DNA from: Paraburkholderia nodosa DSM 21604
GTDB taxonomy: Bacteria > Pseudomonadota > Gammaproteobacteria > Burkholderiales > Burkholderiaceae
Direction: 5' to 3'
Assembly: GCF_000519185.1 (NCBI RefSeq)
Contig: NZ_JAFA01000011.1
Coordinates: forward strand, 1-64,000
Length of the DNA: 64,000 bases
The notes under the pieces are model-generated. The model saw nothing but the letters and a program-made list of their open reading frames with translations, searched no databases and was not told the origin of the DNA. Shown here in pieces: positions 53,201 to 62,004 of this stretch. Every line of letters begins with the position of its first letter. Within the stretch, counting starts at the first letter, position 1. The translations under genes were made by a program, and so were the position numbers.

Positions 53201-54391
53201 ATGATTCGCGACGCCGCACGCCTGAACCGCCTGCTCACGCAGCTCTACCGCTTCGTGCAGGACGAGTGCATTCCGCTCGAGGCGGAAATCGACCGCACCG
53301 ACGTGCTGCCCGAAACGCTCGTCGCACGCATGCGCGAACTGGGTCTCTTTGGCCACAGCATTCCTGAGGCATACGGCGGCGCGGGCCTCACGACCGAAGA
53401 ACTCGCGTGCGTGAACATGGTCGTTTCCCAGGCTGCGCCGACCTTCCGTGCGCGCTTTGGCGGCAATACCGGCATCGGCTCCGAGGCGCTGATCGCCGAC
53501 GGCACCGAGGAGCAGAAGCGCCGCTATCTGCCGCGTCTCGCGAGCGGCGAAATCACGGGCTGTTTCGCGCTGACCGAGCCCGATGCGGGCTCGGACGCCA
53601 CCGCGCTCACCACCACGGCGCGCCGCGAAGGCGACGACTACGTGCTCAACGGCAGCAAGCGCTACATCACGAACGCACCGATCGCCGACCTGTTCACCGT
53701 GTTCGCGCGCACGAATTCGGACGATCCAGGAGCGGGCGGAATCTCAGCATTCCTGATCGAACGCGGCACGCCGGGGCTGACGACCTCGGCCGGCTATCGC
53801 ATGATGGGGCAGCGCGGGTCGCCGGTGGGCGAAGTGCATTTGCAGGATTGCCGCGTGAGCGCGTCGGCAGTGCTCGGCGGCGAGCCCGGGCGCGGCTTCA
53901 GGAGCGCGATGAAGGCGCTCAACAAGCAGCGCATCAACCTGGCGGGGCTGTGCGTGGGGCCGGCGATCCGCCTGCTCGACGAGATGCTGGCCCATGCGAA
54001 GGCGCGCGAACAGTTCGGCAAGCCGATCGCCGAATTCCAGCTCGTGCAGCAGCTCATCGCGCAAAGCAACACCGATATTCACGCGGCGCGCGCGCTCGTG
54101 CTGCAGACAGCCAGCGCGCGGGACCGCGGCGAGGACGTGACGATGGCGGCTTCCATGTGCAAGCTGTTCGCCTCGGAAATGTGCGGACGCGTAGCGGATC
54201 GCGCCGTGCAGGTCTATGGCGGCAGCGGGTACGTTGCCGACAACGCCGTCGAGCGTCTCTATCGCGACGTGCGGTTGTTCCGGCTCTACGAGGGCACGTC
54301 GCAGATTCACGAGCTCAACATCGCGAAGCTGACGCTGCGTGCGCCATTGCACGACGCGCGCCATCACCAGCTGCATCAGAGCGCCGAGTAG
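53201..54391 (+). CDS. Acyl-CoA dehydrogenase
   Basis: The 396-residue flavoprotein has the standard motifs: GCFALTEPDAGSD near residue 122 (FAD and substrate), YVLNGSKRYITNAPIADLFTVFAR, KAREQFGKPIAEFQLVQ near residue 266 and the C-terminal RLFRLYEGTSQIHELNIAK, whose Glu is the catalytic base position. It oxidises an acyl-CoA at C2-C3. AGGAG lies 7 bases before ATG. It follows the IclR gene by 34 bases and precedes a flavin oxidoreductase by 36. Together with the divergent CoA-transferase it suggests activation of an acid to a CoA ester followed by dehydrogenation. Confidence 0.93.
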   Translation: MIRDAARLNRLLTQLYRFVQDECIPLEAEIDRTDVLPETLVARMRELGLFGHSIPEAYGGAGLTTEELACVNMVVSQAAPTFRARFGGNTGIGSEALIADGTEEQKRRYLPRLASGEITGCFALTEPDAGSDATALTTTARREGDDYVLNGSKRYITNAPIADLFTVFARTNSDDPGAGGISAFLIERGTPGLTTSAGYRMMGQRGSPVGEVHLQDCRVSASAVLGGEPGRGFRSAMKALNKQRINLAGLCVGPAIRLLDEMLAHAKAREQFGKPIAEFQLVQQLIAQSNTDIHAARALVLQTASARDRGEDVTMAASMCKLFASEMCGRVADRAVQVYGGSGYVADNAVERLYRDVRLFRLYEGTSQIHELNIAKLTLRAPLHDARHHQLHQSAE

Positions 54392-54427
54392 GCACGCAGC
54401 CCAACACCAGCCCATTGGAGACGCCTC

Positions 54428-55525
54428 ATGGTCCGACTCGGTCCAACCGCCATCTGCCGCGAACTCGGCGCGCGCTACCCGGTGTTCGGCTTTTCGCATT
54501 CGCCCGATGTGATCGTCGCACTCGCCGAAGCCGGCGGGTTTGGCGTGCTAGGCCTCGCGCGCGAGATGCCCGAAGACATTGCACCGATCATCGCCCAGCT
54601 CGAGAAAAGACTCGCGGGCAAGCCGTATGGCATCGACCTGATGCTGCCCGCCGGCGTGCCCGAGCATGCCGATATCGGCAGCGTGCGCGCCGGGTTGCCG
54701 GCCGCGCACGTCGAATTCGTTGCGGGATTGCGCGAGCGCTTCGGACTCGCCGCCCCCACGCGGCCGAGCTTCTTCACGACGCAGGTGCGCAGCGAGGCGC
54801 TCTTCGATGCGCAGATCGATGCCGTGCTCGCGTCGAACGCGCGTGCCGTGGCGACGGCGATCGGCATCCGGCCCGAGCTGATCGCGCGTGCGAAAGCCGC
54901 GGGCAAGTACACGATCTCGCTCGTCGGCTCGCCACGCCACGCGCAAAAGGCGCTCGCGCTCGGTGTCGATGCGCTCGTCGCCCAGGGCGCGGATGCGGGC
55001 GGCCACACCGGCCCGATCGGCACCTTCTCGCTCGTGCCGCAAATCGTGGCCGTGGCGGCGGGGCGGCCCGTGCTCGCGGCGGGCGGCATCGGCACGGGGG
55101 CGCAGGTTGCCGCCTCGCTCGCGATGGGCGCGCAAGGGGCATGGCTCGGGACGCTCTGGCTCGCAGCGAAGGAGAACCATACGCCGCCGGCGCTGCTGCA
55201 ACGTCTCATCGAAGCGGACAGTGACGACACGCTCGTCACGCGCGCGCATAGCGGCAAGCCGTGCCGCGTCGTGCGCAGCGCATGGATCGACGCGTGGCAG
55301 GCGAGCGACGCGCCGGTGCCGCTGCCCATGCCGCACCAGCAGGCGCTCACGGGCGGCGACTTCAGCGCGATGCACGAATACGACCGCGCGGATCTCATCT
55401 ACGAGGCGGCGGGGCAGAGCGTCTTTGCCATCGATGCACCGACGACGGTCGCGGCGCAAATGGCCACGCTGATCGCGGATGCGAACGCGGCGCTCGCAAC
55501 GCTGGAAGCGGCGATGTCCGACTGA
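54428..55525 (+). CDS. Nitronate monooxygenase-type FMN-dependent oxidoreductase
   Basis: The 365-residue TIM-barrel flavoprotein belongs to the NMO/2-nitropropane dioxygenase family. YPVFGFSHSPDVIVALAEAGGFGVLG forms the first strands. VDALVAQGADAGGHTGPIGTFSLVPQIV carries the active-site Gly-His segment, and VLAAGGIGTGAQVAASLAMGAQGAWLGT the phosphate site. The C-terminal third has SGKPCRVVRSAWIDAWQ. Members oxidise nitronates or reduce quinones and enoyl thioesters. In this operon, between an acyl-CoA dehydrogenase and a transporter, a role on an unsaturated acyl-CoA is possible but unproven. Confidence 0.85.
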   Translation: MVRLGPTAICRELGARYPVFGFSHSPDVIVALAEAGGFGVLGLAREMPEDIAPIIAQLEKRLAGKPYGIDLMLPAGVPEHADIGSVRAGLPAAHVEFVAGLRERFGLAAPTRPSFFTTQVRSEALFDAQIDAVLASNARAVATAIGIRPELIARAKAAGKYTISLVGSPRHAQKALALGVDALVAQGADAGGHTGPIGTFSLVPQIVAVAAGRPVLAAGGIGTGAQVAASLAMGAQGAWLGTLWLAAKENHTPPALLQRLIEADSDDTLVTRAHSGKPCRVVRSAWIDAWQASDAPVPLPMPHQQALTGGDFSAMHEYDRADLIYEAAGQSVFAIDAPTTVAAQMATLIADANAALATLEAAMSD

Positions 55526-55585
55526 AGCAATGGCGCTGGCGAAAGTACAGACGCCGGACGAAAACAAAACGACACGGAGACGACA

Positions 55586-56944
55586 ATGGATGCAAAGGCA
55601 TCAGGCGGATCGATACGCGCGTGGCTGATCGTCGCCATGCTGTTCCTGTTCATGGTGATCAATTTCGCCGACAAAGCCGTGTTCGGCCTCGCTGCCGTGC
55701 CGATGATGCGCGACCTGAATCTCAGCCCGCGCGAGTTTGGGTTGGTCGGCAGCAGCTTTTTCCTGCTGTTCTCGCTCTCGGGCATCGGCTTCGGCTTCGT
55801 CGCGAACCGGGTGCAGAGCAAATGGCTGCTCGCGCTGCTGGCCCTGGTGTGGAGCGCGGTCCAGTTTCCGCTCGTGGCCGCAAGCGTGACCTTGCCCTTG
55901 CTGATCGCCTCGCGCGTGCTGCTCGGCGCTGGCGAGGGCCCCGCGTTTCCACTCGCGCAGCACGCCTGCTACAAGTGGTTCGACAATGCACACCGCAATG
56001 TGCCGAACACTATCGTGCAGCAGGGCGCGAGCGCGGGCCTCATGCTCGCGGGGCCGATTCTTTCGTACCTCATCGTGCGCTACGACTGGCACATGGCGTT
56101 CTTTGCGCTGGGGATCGTCGGGCTCGTGTGGACGGCGCTGTGGCTCGTGATCGGTCGCGACGGACCGGTGGGCGCGGCAAGCCATGCACCGGGCGTGGCA
56201 CATGACGGCGCGGGGGAAACGATCGCCTATCGTCACCTGCTGCTCAACCGCACGTTCATCGGCGTGCTCTTCATCTACTTCGTGGAGTACGCGGTCATTT
56301 CGCTCGCGTTCACCTGGTTCCCGGTCTATCTGCGGCTGGGACTGGGCTACGCCCCCATCGTGACCGGCTGGCTCTTTTCAGCCATCGTCGGCTCGTTCAT
56401 TCCGGTCACGCTGCTCCTCGCGTGGGTCTCGCAGCGGCTGATCCGCAAGGGCGTCAGCTCGCGTCTCGCCCGCGGTGTGATGGTGAGCGGCTTTGCCATA
56501 CTCGGCGGCGTGCTGTTCCTCGCCACGTCGAGCGGGCTGAGTCCCGCGCTCAAGGTGGCCTGTCTCGCGATCGGCGGTGCGCTCAGCCAGCTCGTGTTTT
56601 CGTTCGGACCGCTGATGATCAGCGATATCGTGTCGGTCAGGCAGCGCGGCGCGCTGCTCGGCATCAACAGCTCGATCGGCACGCTCGCCGGCTTGATTGC
56701 GCCGGCGCTGATGGGCGGCATCGTGCAGGCCAATCATGGCAACCCGGCGCTCGGCTACGAGCACGGTTTCATCGTGGTGGGGGCGCTGCTGCTCGCGAGC
56801 GGCGCGCTCGGTCTCGTGCTGCTGAACCCGGAGCAATCGCGTCAGCGCATTCTCGAAGCGGCCCGGCGCGATGCGGCGCCGGTCAACGAGGGCGCACAGC
56901 AGCGCGCTATGGCGCCTTCGATGGATATGGGGCAATCGCGTTAA
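55586..56944 (+). CDS. MFS transporter (ACS/NarK-like anion:proton symporter)
   Basis: The 452-residue protein has twelve membrane helices. It has the MFS loop pattern NFADKAVFGLAAVPMMRDLNLSPREFGLVGSSFFLLFSLSG near the start and ASRVLLGAGEGPAFPLAQHACYKWFDNAHRNVP near residue 108, which is characteristic of anion:cation symporters for organic acids. AVISLAFTWFPVYL is in the seventh helix. It follows the flavin oxidoreductase gene by 60 bases with GGAGACGAC upstream of ATG. It should import the carboxylate that the adjacent CoA-transferase and dehydrogenase use. The stop overlaps the convergent cupin gene by 4 bases. Confidence 0.9.
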   Translation: MDAKASGGSIRAWLIVAMLFLFMVINFADKAVFGLAAVPMMRDLNLSPREFGLVGSSFFLLFSLSGIGFGFVANRVQSKWLLALLALVWSAVQFPLVAASVTLPLLIASRVLLGAGEGPAFPLAQHACYKWFDNAHRNVPNTIVQQGASAGLMLAGPILSYLIVRYDWHMAFFALGIVGLVWTALWLVIGRDGPVGAASHAPGVAHDGAGETIAYRHLLLNRTFIGVLFIYFVEYAVISLAFTWFPVYLRLGLGYAPIVTGWLFSAIVGSFIPVTLLLAWVSQRLIRKGVSSRLARGVMVSGFAILGGVLFLATSSGLSPALKVACLAIGGALSQLVFSFGPLMISDIVSVRQRGALLGINSSIGTLAGLIAPALMGGIVQANHGNPALGYEHGFIVVGALLLASGALGLVLLNPEQSRQRILEAARRDAAPVNEGAQQRAMAPSMDMGQSR

Positions 56945-57549
56945 GACACGAGCGCCGTCTTGCGCACGAGCGGCAGCACGTCGTTGACCTGTGTGCCGAT
57001 GTCCTCGGCGGCAACGCCGTAAACATGCAGCGAGACGGCCTGCGCGTCGCCGCCGTTCGAAAGCCGGTGAACGCTGGTGCGGCCGCGTCCGCCGAACGAC
57101 ACCGCGCCGCTCGCGCGCGGATGCGAGCGAACCACGTCGGCGCTTTGGCGTGCGTCGTCCCACGCGTAGAGCGTTTCGGTCAGTGTGCCGTCGAGCACGG
57201 CGTAACCGCACCAGGTGTGATGCGCATGGATCGGGCTTGCGTGGCCCGGCTGCCAGACCAGCGCCGCGACCGTGTAGCGGCCCAGGCTGTCGGCCGCGAT
57301 GACATGACGCCGGTACGTGTCGGCGCTGCCTTCGCGCTGCGCGTGCGTGACGAGCGCCGGGTCGGCGAGCGCACGCGTGAGCGCCGCGCGCATGCCGCGC
57401 GCGAAGCGTGCGCAGCGCGACGGGTCGCCGGGCGTCGCGCAGGCATCGAAGGCGGCGTCGAGTGCGGCGGTGAAGCGCGCGACGGCGGCGGCGTGCTGCT
57501 CCGCGGTGTGGAAGGCGCTCAGCAGGGCGAGTTCGGCAGGGGCGTTCAT
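56941..57549 (-). CDS. Cysteine-dioxygenase-like cupin protein
   Basis: The 202-residue protein has the thiol dioxygenase cupin fold. VLVWQPGHASPIHAHHTWCGYAVLDGTLTETLYAWDD-like sequence starts near residue 93 and contains the HxH iron ligands. The third His is in SFGGRGRTSVHRLSNGGDAQAVSLHVYGV. Such proteins oxidise cysteine or 3-mercaptopropionate-like thiols with O2. Which thiol is used here is unknown. The start has an inverted repeat upstream, and the divergent Lrp/AsnC regulator gene shares the same gap. Confidence 0.82.
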   Translation of the reverse strand: MNAPAELALLSAFHTAEQHAAAVARFTAALDAAFDACATPGDPSRCARFARGMRAALTRALADPALVTHAQREGSADTYRRHVIAADSLGRYTVAALVWQPGHASPIHAHHTWCGYAVLDGTLTETLYAWDDARQSADVVRSHPRASGAVSFGGRGRTSVHRLSNGGDAQAVSLHVYGVAAEDIGTQVNDVLPLVRKTALVS

Positions 57550-57557
57550 GGCGTGTT

Positions 57558-57580
57558 CTTCTTGCGGTTTCTACAAGAAG
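57558..57580. promoter_or_regulatory. Inverted repeat upstream of the cupin gene
   Basis: CTTCTTG-N9-CAAGAAG is a perfect 7-9-7 dyad. It lies between the cupin start (57549) and a minus-strand TATAAA-like -10 box near 57583. It could be an operator or a 5' UTR hairpin. Confidence 0.45.
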
Positions 57581-57639
57581 ATTTATAGCCGTTCGCGCCT
57601 AGAAAGAGTTTTCCTATTTTTTTCCCGTTTGCCCATCGT

Positions 57640-57656
57640 GTAGAATAAATTTCTAC
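57640..57656. promoter_or_regulatory. Lrp/AsnC-type operator at the regulator promoter
   Basis: GTAGAA-TAAAT-TTCTAC is a perfect dyad. Its 15-base core agrees with the E. coli Lrp consensus YAGHAWATTWTDCTR at 13 of 15 positions. It overlaps a TAGAAT -10-like hexamer 18 bases before the regulator start, implying autoregulation and control of the divergent cupin gene. Confidence 0.65.
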
Positions 57657-57674
57657 GCCTCGGGGAGTGCGGAA

Positions 57675-58136
57675 ATGGATCTCATCGACAGAAAGCTGGT
57701 TGAGCTGCTGCAGCAGGACGCGACCATGCCGGTCGCGGAATTGGCGCAGCGCGTCAATCTCTCGCAAACGCCATGCTGGAAACGCGTGCAGCGCCTGAAG
57801 GAGACGGGCGTGATCCGCGCGCAGGTCGCGCTGTGCGATCCGCGCAAGCTCGGCGTGGGGACAACGGTGTTCGTCGCCGTGCGCACGAACCAGCACACCG
57901 AGGCTTGGGCGCAGACCTTCACGCGCGCCGTGCAGGAGATTCCTGAGATCGTCGAGGCGTATCGCATGAGCGGCGAGACCGACTACCTGCTGCGCATCGT
58001 GGTCTCCGATATCGACGACTTCGACCGCGTCTACAAGCAGCTCATTCGCGCCGTGCCGCTGTTCGACGTCAGTTCGAGCTTCGCGATGGAGCAACTCAAA
58101 TATTCGACGGCGCTGCCCGTGCGCAGCGGCACGTAG
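57675..58136 (+). CDS. Lrp/AsnC-family transcriptional regulator
   Basis: The 153-residue protein has the AsnC HTH (LIDRKLVELLQQDATMPVAELAQRVNLSQTPCWKRVQRLKETGVI) and the RAM effector domain (VFVAVRTNQHTEAWAQTFTRAVQEIPEIVEAYRMSGETDYLLRIVVSDIDDFDRVYKQLI). Regulators of this size beside a thiol dioxygenase often respond to cysteine, as CyuR/DecR or BkdR types do; that is inference. A dyad close to the Lrp consensus lies just upstream of its start, in the shared divergent region. Confidence 0.9.
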   Translation: MDLIDRKLVELLQQDATMPVAELAQRVNLSQTPCWKRVQRLKETGVIRAQVALCDPRKLGVGTTVFVAVRTNQHTEAWAQTFTRAVQEIPEIVEAYRMSGETDYLLRIVVSDIDDFDRVYKQLIRAVPLFDVSSSFAMEQLKYSTALPVRSGT

Positions 58137-58231
58137 CGCGGTACCGGGTGGCCCGCGGCGCAAGCCGTCTGCAAGGCATGGCGGCGTAGAATGCCCGTTC
58201 CTGTCATCCAATTCGAGGCTGGGCACGACCG

Positions 58232-58426
58232 ATGAACGAACCGCGCAAGAAGAACCCCACCGTTGGCGTTGCCGTGCTCATCGTCGTGGTGGTGCTGTTC
58301 GTGATCGGCACCGTGCTGTTCAACGCGCTGAAAAGCAAGCGCGAGTACGACGAGACCGTGGGCGCCAGCGCGGCGCATGCATCGGCGAGCACGACCGCCT
58401 CGCAAGCCAGCGGCTCCACGCAGTGA
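58232..58426 (+). CDS. Small single-span membrane protein
   Basis: The 64-residue protein has a short polar N-terminus (MNEPRKKNP) and one hydrophobic helix (about 10-31, VGVAVLIVVVVLFVIGTVLF). A basic patch (KSKR) and a Ser/Ala/Thr-rich tail follow. It looks like a small inner-membrane protein with a disordered tail. Function and family are unknown to me. It lies alone between the Lrp gene and the convergent FUSC gene. Confidence 0.5.
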   Translation: MNEPRKKNPTVGVAVLIVVVVLFVIGTVLFNALKSKREYDETVGASAAHASASTTASQASGSTQ

Positions 58427-58446
58427 CGCGCCGGGCCGCCTCCTTC

Positions 58447-60978
58447 TTATTCCTCGGGTAGCCGGATGATGCTCGCGTCCCGGCGAATCAGCCAGGACGC
58501 CGTGATCATCTGCTTGCACTGGTGTGCGAGCAGCTTGAGTTCCTGGGGCAGTTCCGCGGCGGCGCCGAGCGCGCGCTCGGCTTCCACCACCATCGCATCG
58601 AGTTCGCGCGTGAGCTGCTTCGTGATGTCGGCCTGATCGACGGGCGCAGCCGTGCCCGCTTCGGCGCCGACGAGATTCTCGCGCACGCACGAAAGCGCGC
58701 TCTCGAGCGCGTCGAGCTTGACTTCCGGCTGGTCGGGCCGCGCCGTGCTGCGCAGGAGCGGGGCGGTGGCGGTGATCTGCGAGGCGAGCACGTGGCTGCG
58801 CACGAGCAGGTCGTTGAGCTCGGGCACGAACTTCTGCGCGGCCTTCGGTTCGAGCATCATGCGCTGGAACGCCTGGCCGAGATTCGCGAACGCGACGTGA
58901 ACGTTCTTGCGCGCGAGCCGGTAGCGGAAGTCGCGCGCGAGCGACGGCGCCGCGGCGGCTGCGCCCGCGGTGGCCTGCGCGGTTTGTGCGGTGGCTTTCG
59001 CGCCCACGGCCGACACGGGCGAGCCGGGAGCGCCCACTGTGGGCGAGTCGTCGAGGGTCGCGGTGGTGGCGGCGACGAATTCGTCGGCGACGCTCGCCGC
59101 GTTCGCCGAAGCGCTCGCCATGGCGCTCACGCCGCCGGGCAGCGGATTCGCCATGCCGCCTGCATCGGCTGCGAGCATCGCCGTGGGCGCCGCATGGGCG
59201 GCCACGCGTGCGCCGGCCTCGCTCACCGCGGCTCCCGCGAACGCCGGCTGCGGCGCGCTCGTGCGCCCGCTCCACCACCAGCTCGCCTCGAGATAGCTGC
59301 GCGTCGCGGCGATCATGTCGTGCACGAGCTTGCCCATCAGGCGGTATTCCCAGTACGGGAACAGATGGCTCGCGGCGATGGCGATCATGCAGCCCACCAC
59401 CGTGTCGATCGCGCGCTCGCCGATGATGCGCATGCTGCCCGGCGCGAGCAGATGGAACATCAGGAGCACGTAGGCCGACGTGAACACCACGCTCGCCGTG
59501 TAGTTGAAGAGCAGCAGGCTGTAGCTCATCACCATCGCCGCGAACATCGAGACGAGCAGCACGAGCGGCTGCTTCACGAGCAGGATCAACGCAATGCTCG
59601 CGATACAGCCGATCAGCGTGCCGACGATACGCTGCGCGTTGCGCTGGCGCGTGAGCGAGTAGCCCGGCTTCAGGATGATGATGCTCGTCATCACGATCCA
59701 GTAGGCGTTGGTGAGCGGCAGAAGCCGCCCGAGCCAGAAACCCACCGCCACCGCGATCGTCACGCGCAGCGCGTGGCGAAAGCTCGGCGAGGCCATCGTG
59801 AGGTTCGAGAAGATCTGCAGCCAGGACACGCGGCGGTTCGTCACGAAGCGTGTGAGCGCCTCGTCGATGCGCAGCTCGGTCTCGGTCGTCGGCACTTCGC
59901 TCGCGAGGTTGCGGCGCATGCGGTCGATCAGGCGTGTCGCGCTCCAGATACGCCGGAACGACGCCGAGATCGCCGCATAGGCCTCCGGGTCGGTCGCGGC
60001 CAGGTCGCGCTTTTTCAGCTGCTCGAGCTCGTATTCGATGGCGCGCAACTCGGCCTTCACGTTCACGCTCGCGCGCGGCGCCTCGTTTTGCAGCACCGCG
60101 AGGCCAATGTCTTCGAGATCGGCGGCGGCCTTGCGGATCAGGTCGCGGTAGAACACGAGCAGGTCGGAGCCGCCGAAGGTGTTGCGCACGAGCGGGTAGT
60201 CGGTGTGCGCGCCCACGAACAGCTCATGCAGATCGACCGTGTTGATGAACAGGTTGAAGTGCATCGCGCGCCGCGCATCGATCTTGCCGGCTCTGAGCCT
60301 GGGCAGGTTGCGCAGCACGATGTCGCGCGCCGCGTCCTGGCGCTCGACGGCGGCGATCTGCTTCGCGACGAGGTTGCGATAGCACTCGTCGAGATCGTTG
60401 TCGAGGTCGAAGAACTGGGCGCGCGCGAGCAGATAGTCGGCGCAGGCGAACACGCTTTCGGCGAGTGCCTGCTGCTCGATGCGATCGAGCATGAGCTGGC
60501 TGATCAAGGTCGACCACGCCGTGTACCAGAGGCCGCCCAGCAGAATCCACAGCGCATTGACGAGGGCGAGGTGCGGCGTGAAATGCTCCTCGAGCGTCAT
60601 CACCATCATGAAGAGGGTGGCGAAGCTGATCTGCGGCCAGCGGTTGCCGTAGACCACGATCAGCGAGAGCACGAAGGTGAGCGGCACCACGGTGGCCCAT
60701 AGCGCGATGGGACTGAAGGTGGCGAGGCCCGTGGCGTAAGCGGAGAGAAACCCGATCACGCTGCACGCGAGCATTTCGTTGCGCTTGTACTTGAGCGGCC
60801 CCGGCATGTCGACCACGCAGGCGCCGAGCGCGCCGGTCGAGATGGTGAAGCCCAGCTCGCTCTTGTGAAAGACGAACAGGCACAGGACAGCCGGAAGCGA
60901 GATGCCGATCGCGATGCGCAGGCCGCCGTAAAAGTACTGGCTATAGAGGAATTTCCTGATTTCTACGGAGTAGCGCAT
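58447..60978 (-). CDS. FUSC/YccS-family inner-membrane protein (aromatic-acid exporter-like)
   Basis: The 843-residue protein has the FUSC layout. An N-terminal block of about six helices (residues 15-165, GLRIAIGISLPAVLCLFVF) is followed by a soluble domain of about 230 residues (VEQQALAESVFACADYLLARAQF). A second helix block lies at 405-540, with FSHALRVTIAVAVGFWLGRLLPLTNAYWIVMTSIIILKPGYSLTRQRNAQRIVGTLIGC the family signature. The C-terminal soluble part contains an Ala/Gly/Ser-rich insertion (about 570-680). Relatives include YccS and AaeB. Substrate unknown. It is a single minus-strand gene. Confidence 0.88.
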   Translation of the reverse strand: MRYSVEIRKFLYSQYFYGGLRIAIGISLPAVLCLFVFHKSELGFTISTGALGACVVDMPGPLKYKRNEMLACSVIGFLSAYATGLATFSPIALWATVVPLTFVLSLIVVYGNRWPQISFATLFMMVMTLEEHFTPHLALVNALWILLGGLWYTAWSTLISQLMLDRIEQQALAESVFACADYLLARAQFFDLDNDLDECYRNLVAKQIAAVERQDAARDIVLRNLPRLRAGKIDARRAMHFNLFINTVDLHELFVGAHTDYPLVRNTFGGSDLLVFYRDLIRKAAADLEDIGLAVLQNEAPRASVNVKAELRAIEYELEQLKKRDLAATDPEAYAAISASFRRIWSATRLIDRMRRNLASEVPTTETELRIDEALTRFVTNRRVSWLQIFSNLTMASPSFRHALRVTIAVAVGFWLGRLLPLTNAYWIVMTSIIILKPGYSLTRQRNAQRIVGTLIGCIASIALILLVKQPLVLLVSMFAAMVMSYSLLLFNYTASVVFTSAYVLLMFHLLAPGSMRIIGERAIDTVVGCMIAIAASHLFPYWEYRLMGKLVHDMIAATRSYLEASWWWSGRTSAPQPAFAGAAVSEAGARVAAHAAPTAMLAADAGGMANPLPGGVSAMASASANAASVADEFVAATTATLDDSPTVGAPGSPVSAVGAKATAQTAQATAGAAAAAPSLARDFRYRLARKNVHVAFANLGQAFQRMMLEPKAAQKFVPELNDLLVRSHVLASQITATAPLLRSTARPDQPEVKLDALESALSCVRENLVGAEAGTAAPVDQADITKQLTRELDAMVVEAERALGAAAELPQELKLLAHQCKQMITASWLIRRDASIIRLPEE

Positions 60979-61100
60979 CGACTGCCGGGGAGTTCGAGAG
61001 CGGACGGTACGCCGCGGACTGTGGCGCTGAGTCTATCGTATTTCGGGCGCGATCTGACCGCCGATGCGTGCCGGACCGGGCCGAAGCCGGCGCCGCCGTT

Positions 61101-61772
61101 TCAGTCCACGCTGAGCGTGCTCGCGTTCGTTGCCGCGGCCGCGTCGCCGAGCAGGCCGTGCGTGCCGTGAATGCGCCGCATGCGCGTGCGATACCAGAAG
61201 GTCCAGGCCATCAGGCCGCCGAACACGCCATAACCGATGATCGGCGAGACGACGAGAAAGCGCTCGATCGGCCAGGTGGCGGCTAGATAGGTGCGCAGCG
61301 CGGAATCGAGACAAAGCCCGAAGCCCCAGATGAACGTGAGGAGCCGCATCGCTGCCGCGAAGCTCGCGTTTTCCTTCCAGAGCTGTTCGAGCCGCGCGAC
61401 GCCCTCTCGGGTCTCGCGCGCGACCGTCGCGCGCGTGAGATAGAACACGAGCGGGCGCTTCGCGAGAAGCGAGATCAGAAACGCAACGCCGATCGCGCCC
61501 GAGGCGAGGCTTTCGCGCATCAACAGCACGCGCGGGCTGCCGCCGAACGCCACGGCGACGAGCGAGAGCACGATGCCGAGCAGAATGACGGCGGAGAGCG
61601 CATCCACGCGCCGAAAGCGCACCAGTTCGACGATGCTCCAGGCAAGCGGCGGCGCGGCCGAGGCAATGAGGCCGCCGACTTCGCCCCAGTGCGGCTCGGC
61701 GAGACGGTAGGCGACCCAGGGAAGCAGCAGGTTGACCGCCAGTTCGGCAACGAATGCGGGACGCAGCTTCAT
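61101..61772 (-). CDS. VC0807-type integral membrane protein
   Basis: From ATG 61772 the protein has 223 residues and about six membrane helices. It has FVAELAVNLLLPWVAYRLAEPHWGEVGGLIASAAPPLAWSIVELVRFRRVDALSAVILLGIVLSL at the start and LLAKRPLVFYLTR near residue 122. This pattern matches a family annotated as VC0807-like membrane proteins, whose function is unknown. The ATG at 61772 is chosen because the longer frame upstream has no coding character. It is divergent from arfB. Confidence 0.75.
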   Translation of the reverse strand: MKLRPAFVAELAVNLLLPWVAYRLAEPHWGEVGGLIASAAPPLAWSIVELVRFRRVDALSAVILLGIVLSLVAVAFGGSPRVLLMRESLASGAIGVAFLISLLAKRPLVFYLTRATVARETREGVARLEQLWKENASFAAAMRLLTFIWGFGLCLDSALRTYLAATWPIERFLVVSPIIGYGVFGGLMAWTFWYRTRMRRIHGTHGLLGDAAAATNASTLSVD

Positions 61773-61909
61773 GGGGTGCGTGCTCCTGAGGGTTCGCCCA
61801 AGGGAATGTCGCAAGTATGGTTCATGCGCCCCGCGGCGGCAAACTGGCTGCGCAGCGGGGCGGCATTTCGCATGCCCGCGGCGGGTCGGCCTGCCGCTTG
61901 CGCCAGGAG

Positions 61910-61938
61910 GTGTCACGCCTGTGTCATACCTGTGTCGA
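61910..61938. promoter_or_regulatory. Three tandem Pho-box-like half-sites
   Basis: GTGTCAC, GTGTCAT and GTGTCGA follow each other with an exact 11-base period, the geometry of a PhoB box (CTGTCAT units with 4-base spacers). They lie in the 232-base divergent gap between the VC0807-type gene and arfB. The spacers here are GCCT and ACCT rather than AT-rich, so PhoB binding is uncertain. Confidence 0.4.
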
Positions 61939-62004
61939 TTCAGCCGCGCTATGCGACACTGCCGCGTGTTCGGCCCGATGCGGCCTGCCTTTTTCTATTC
62001 GCCC

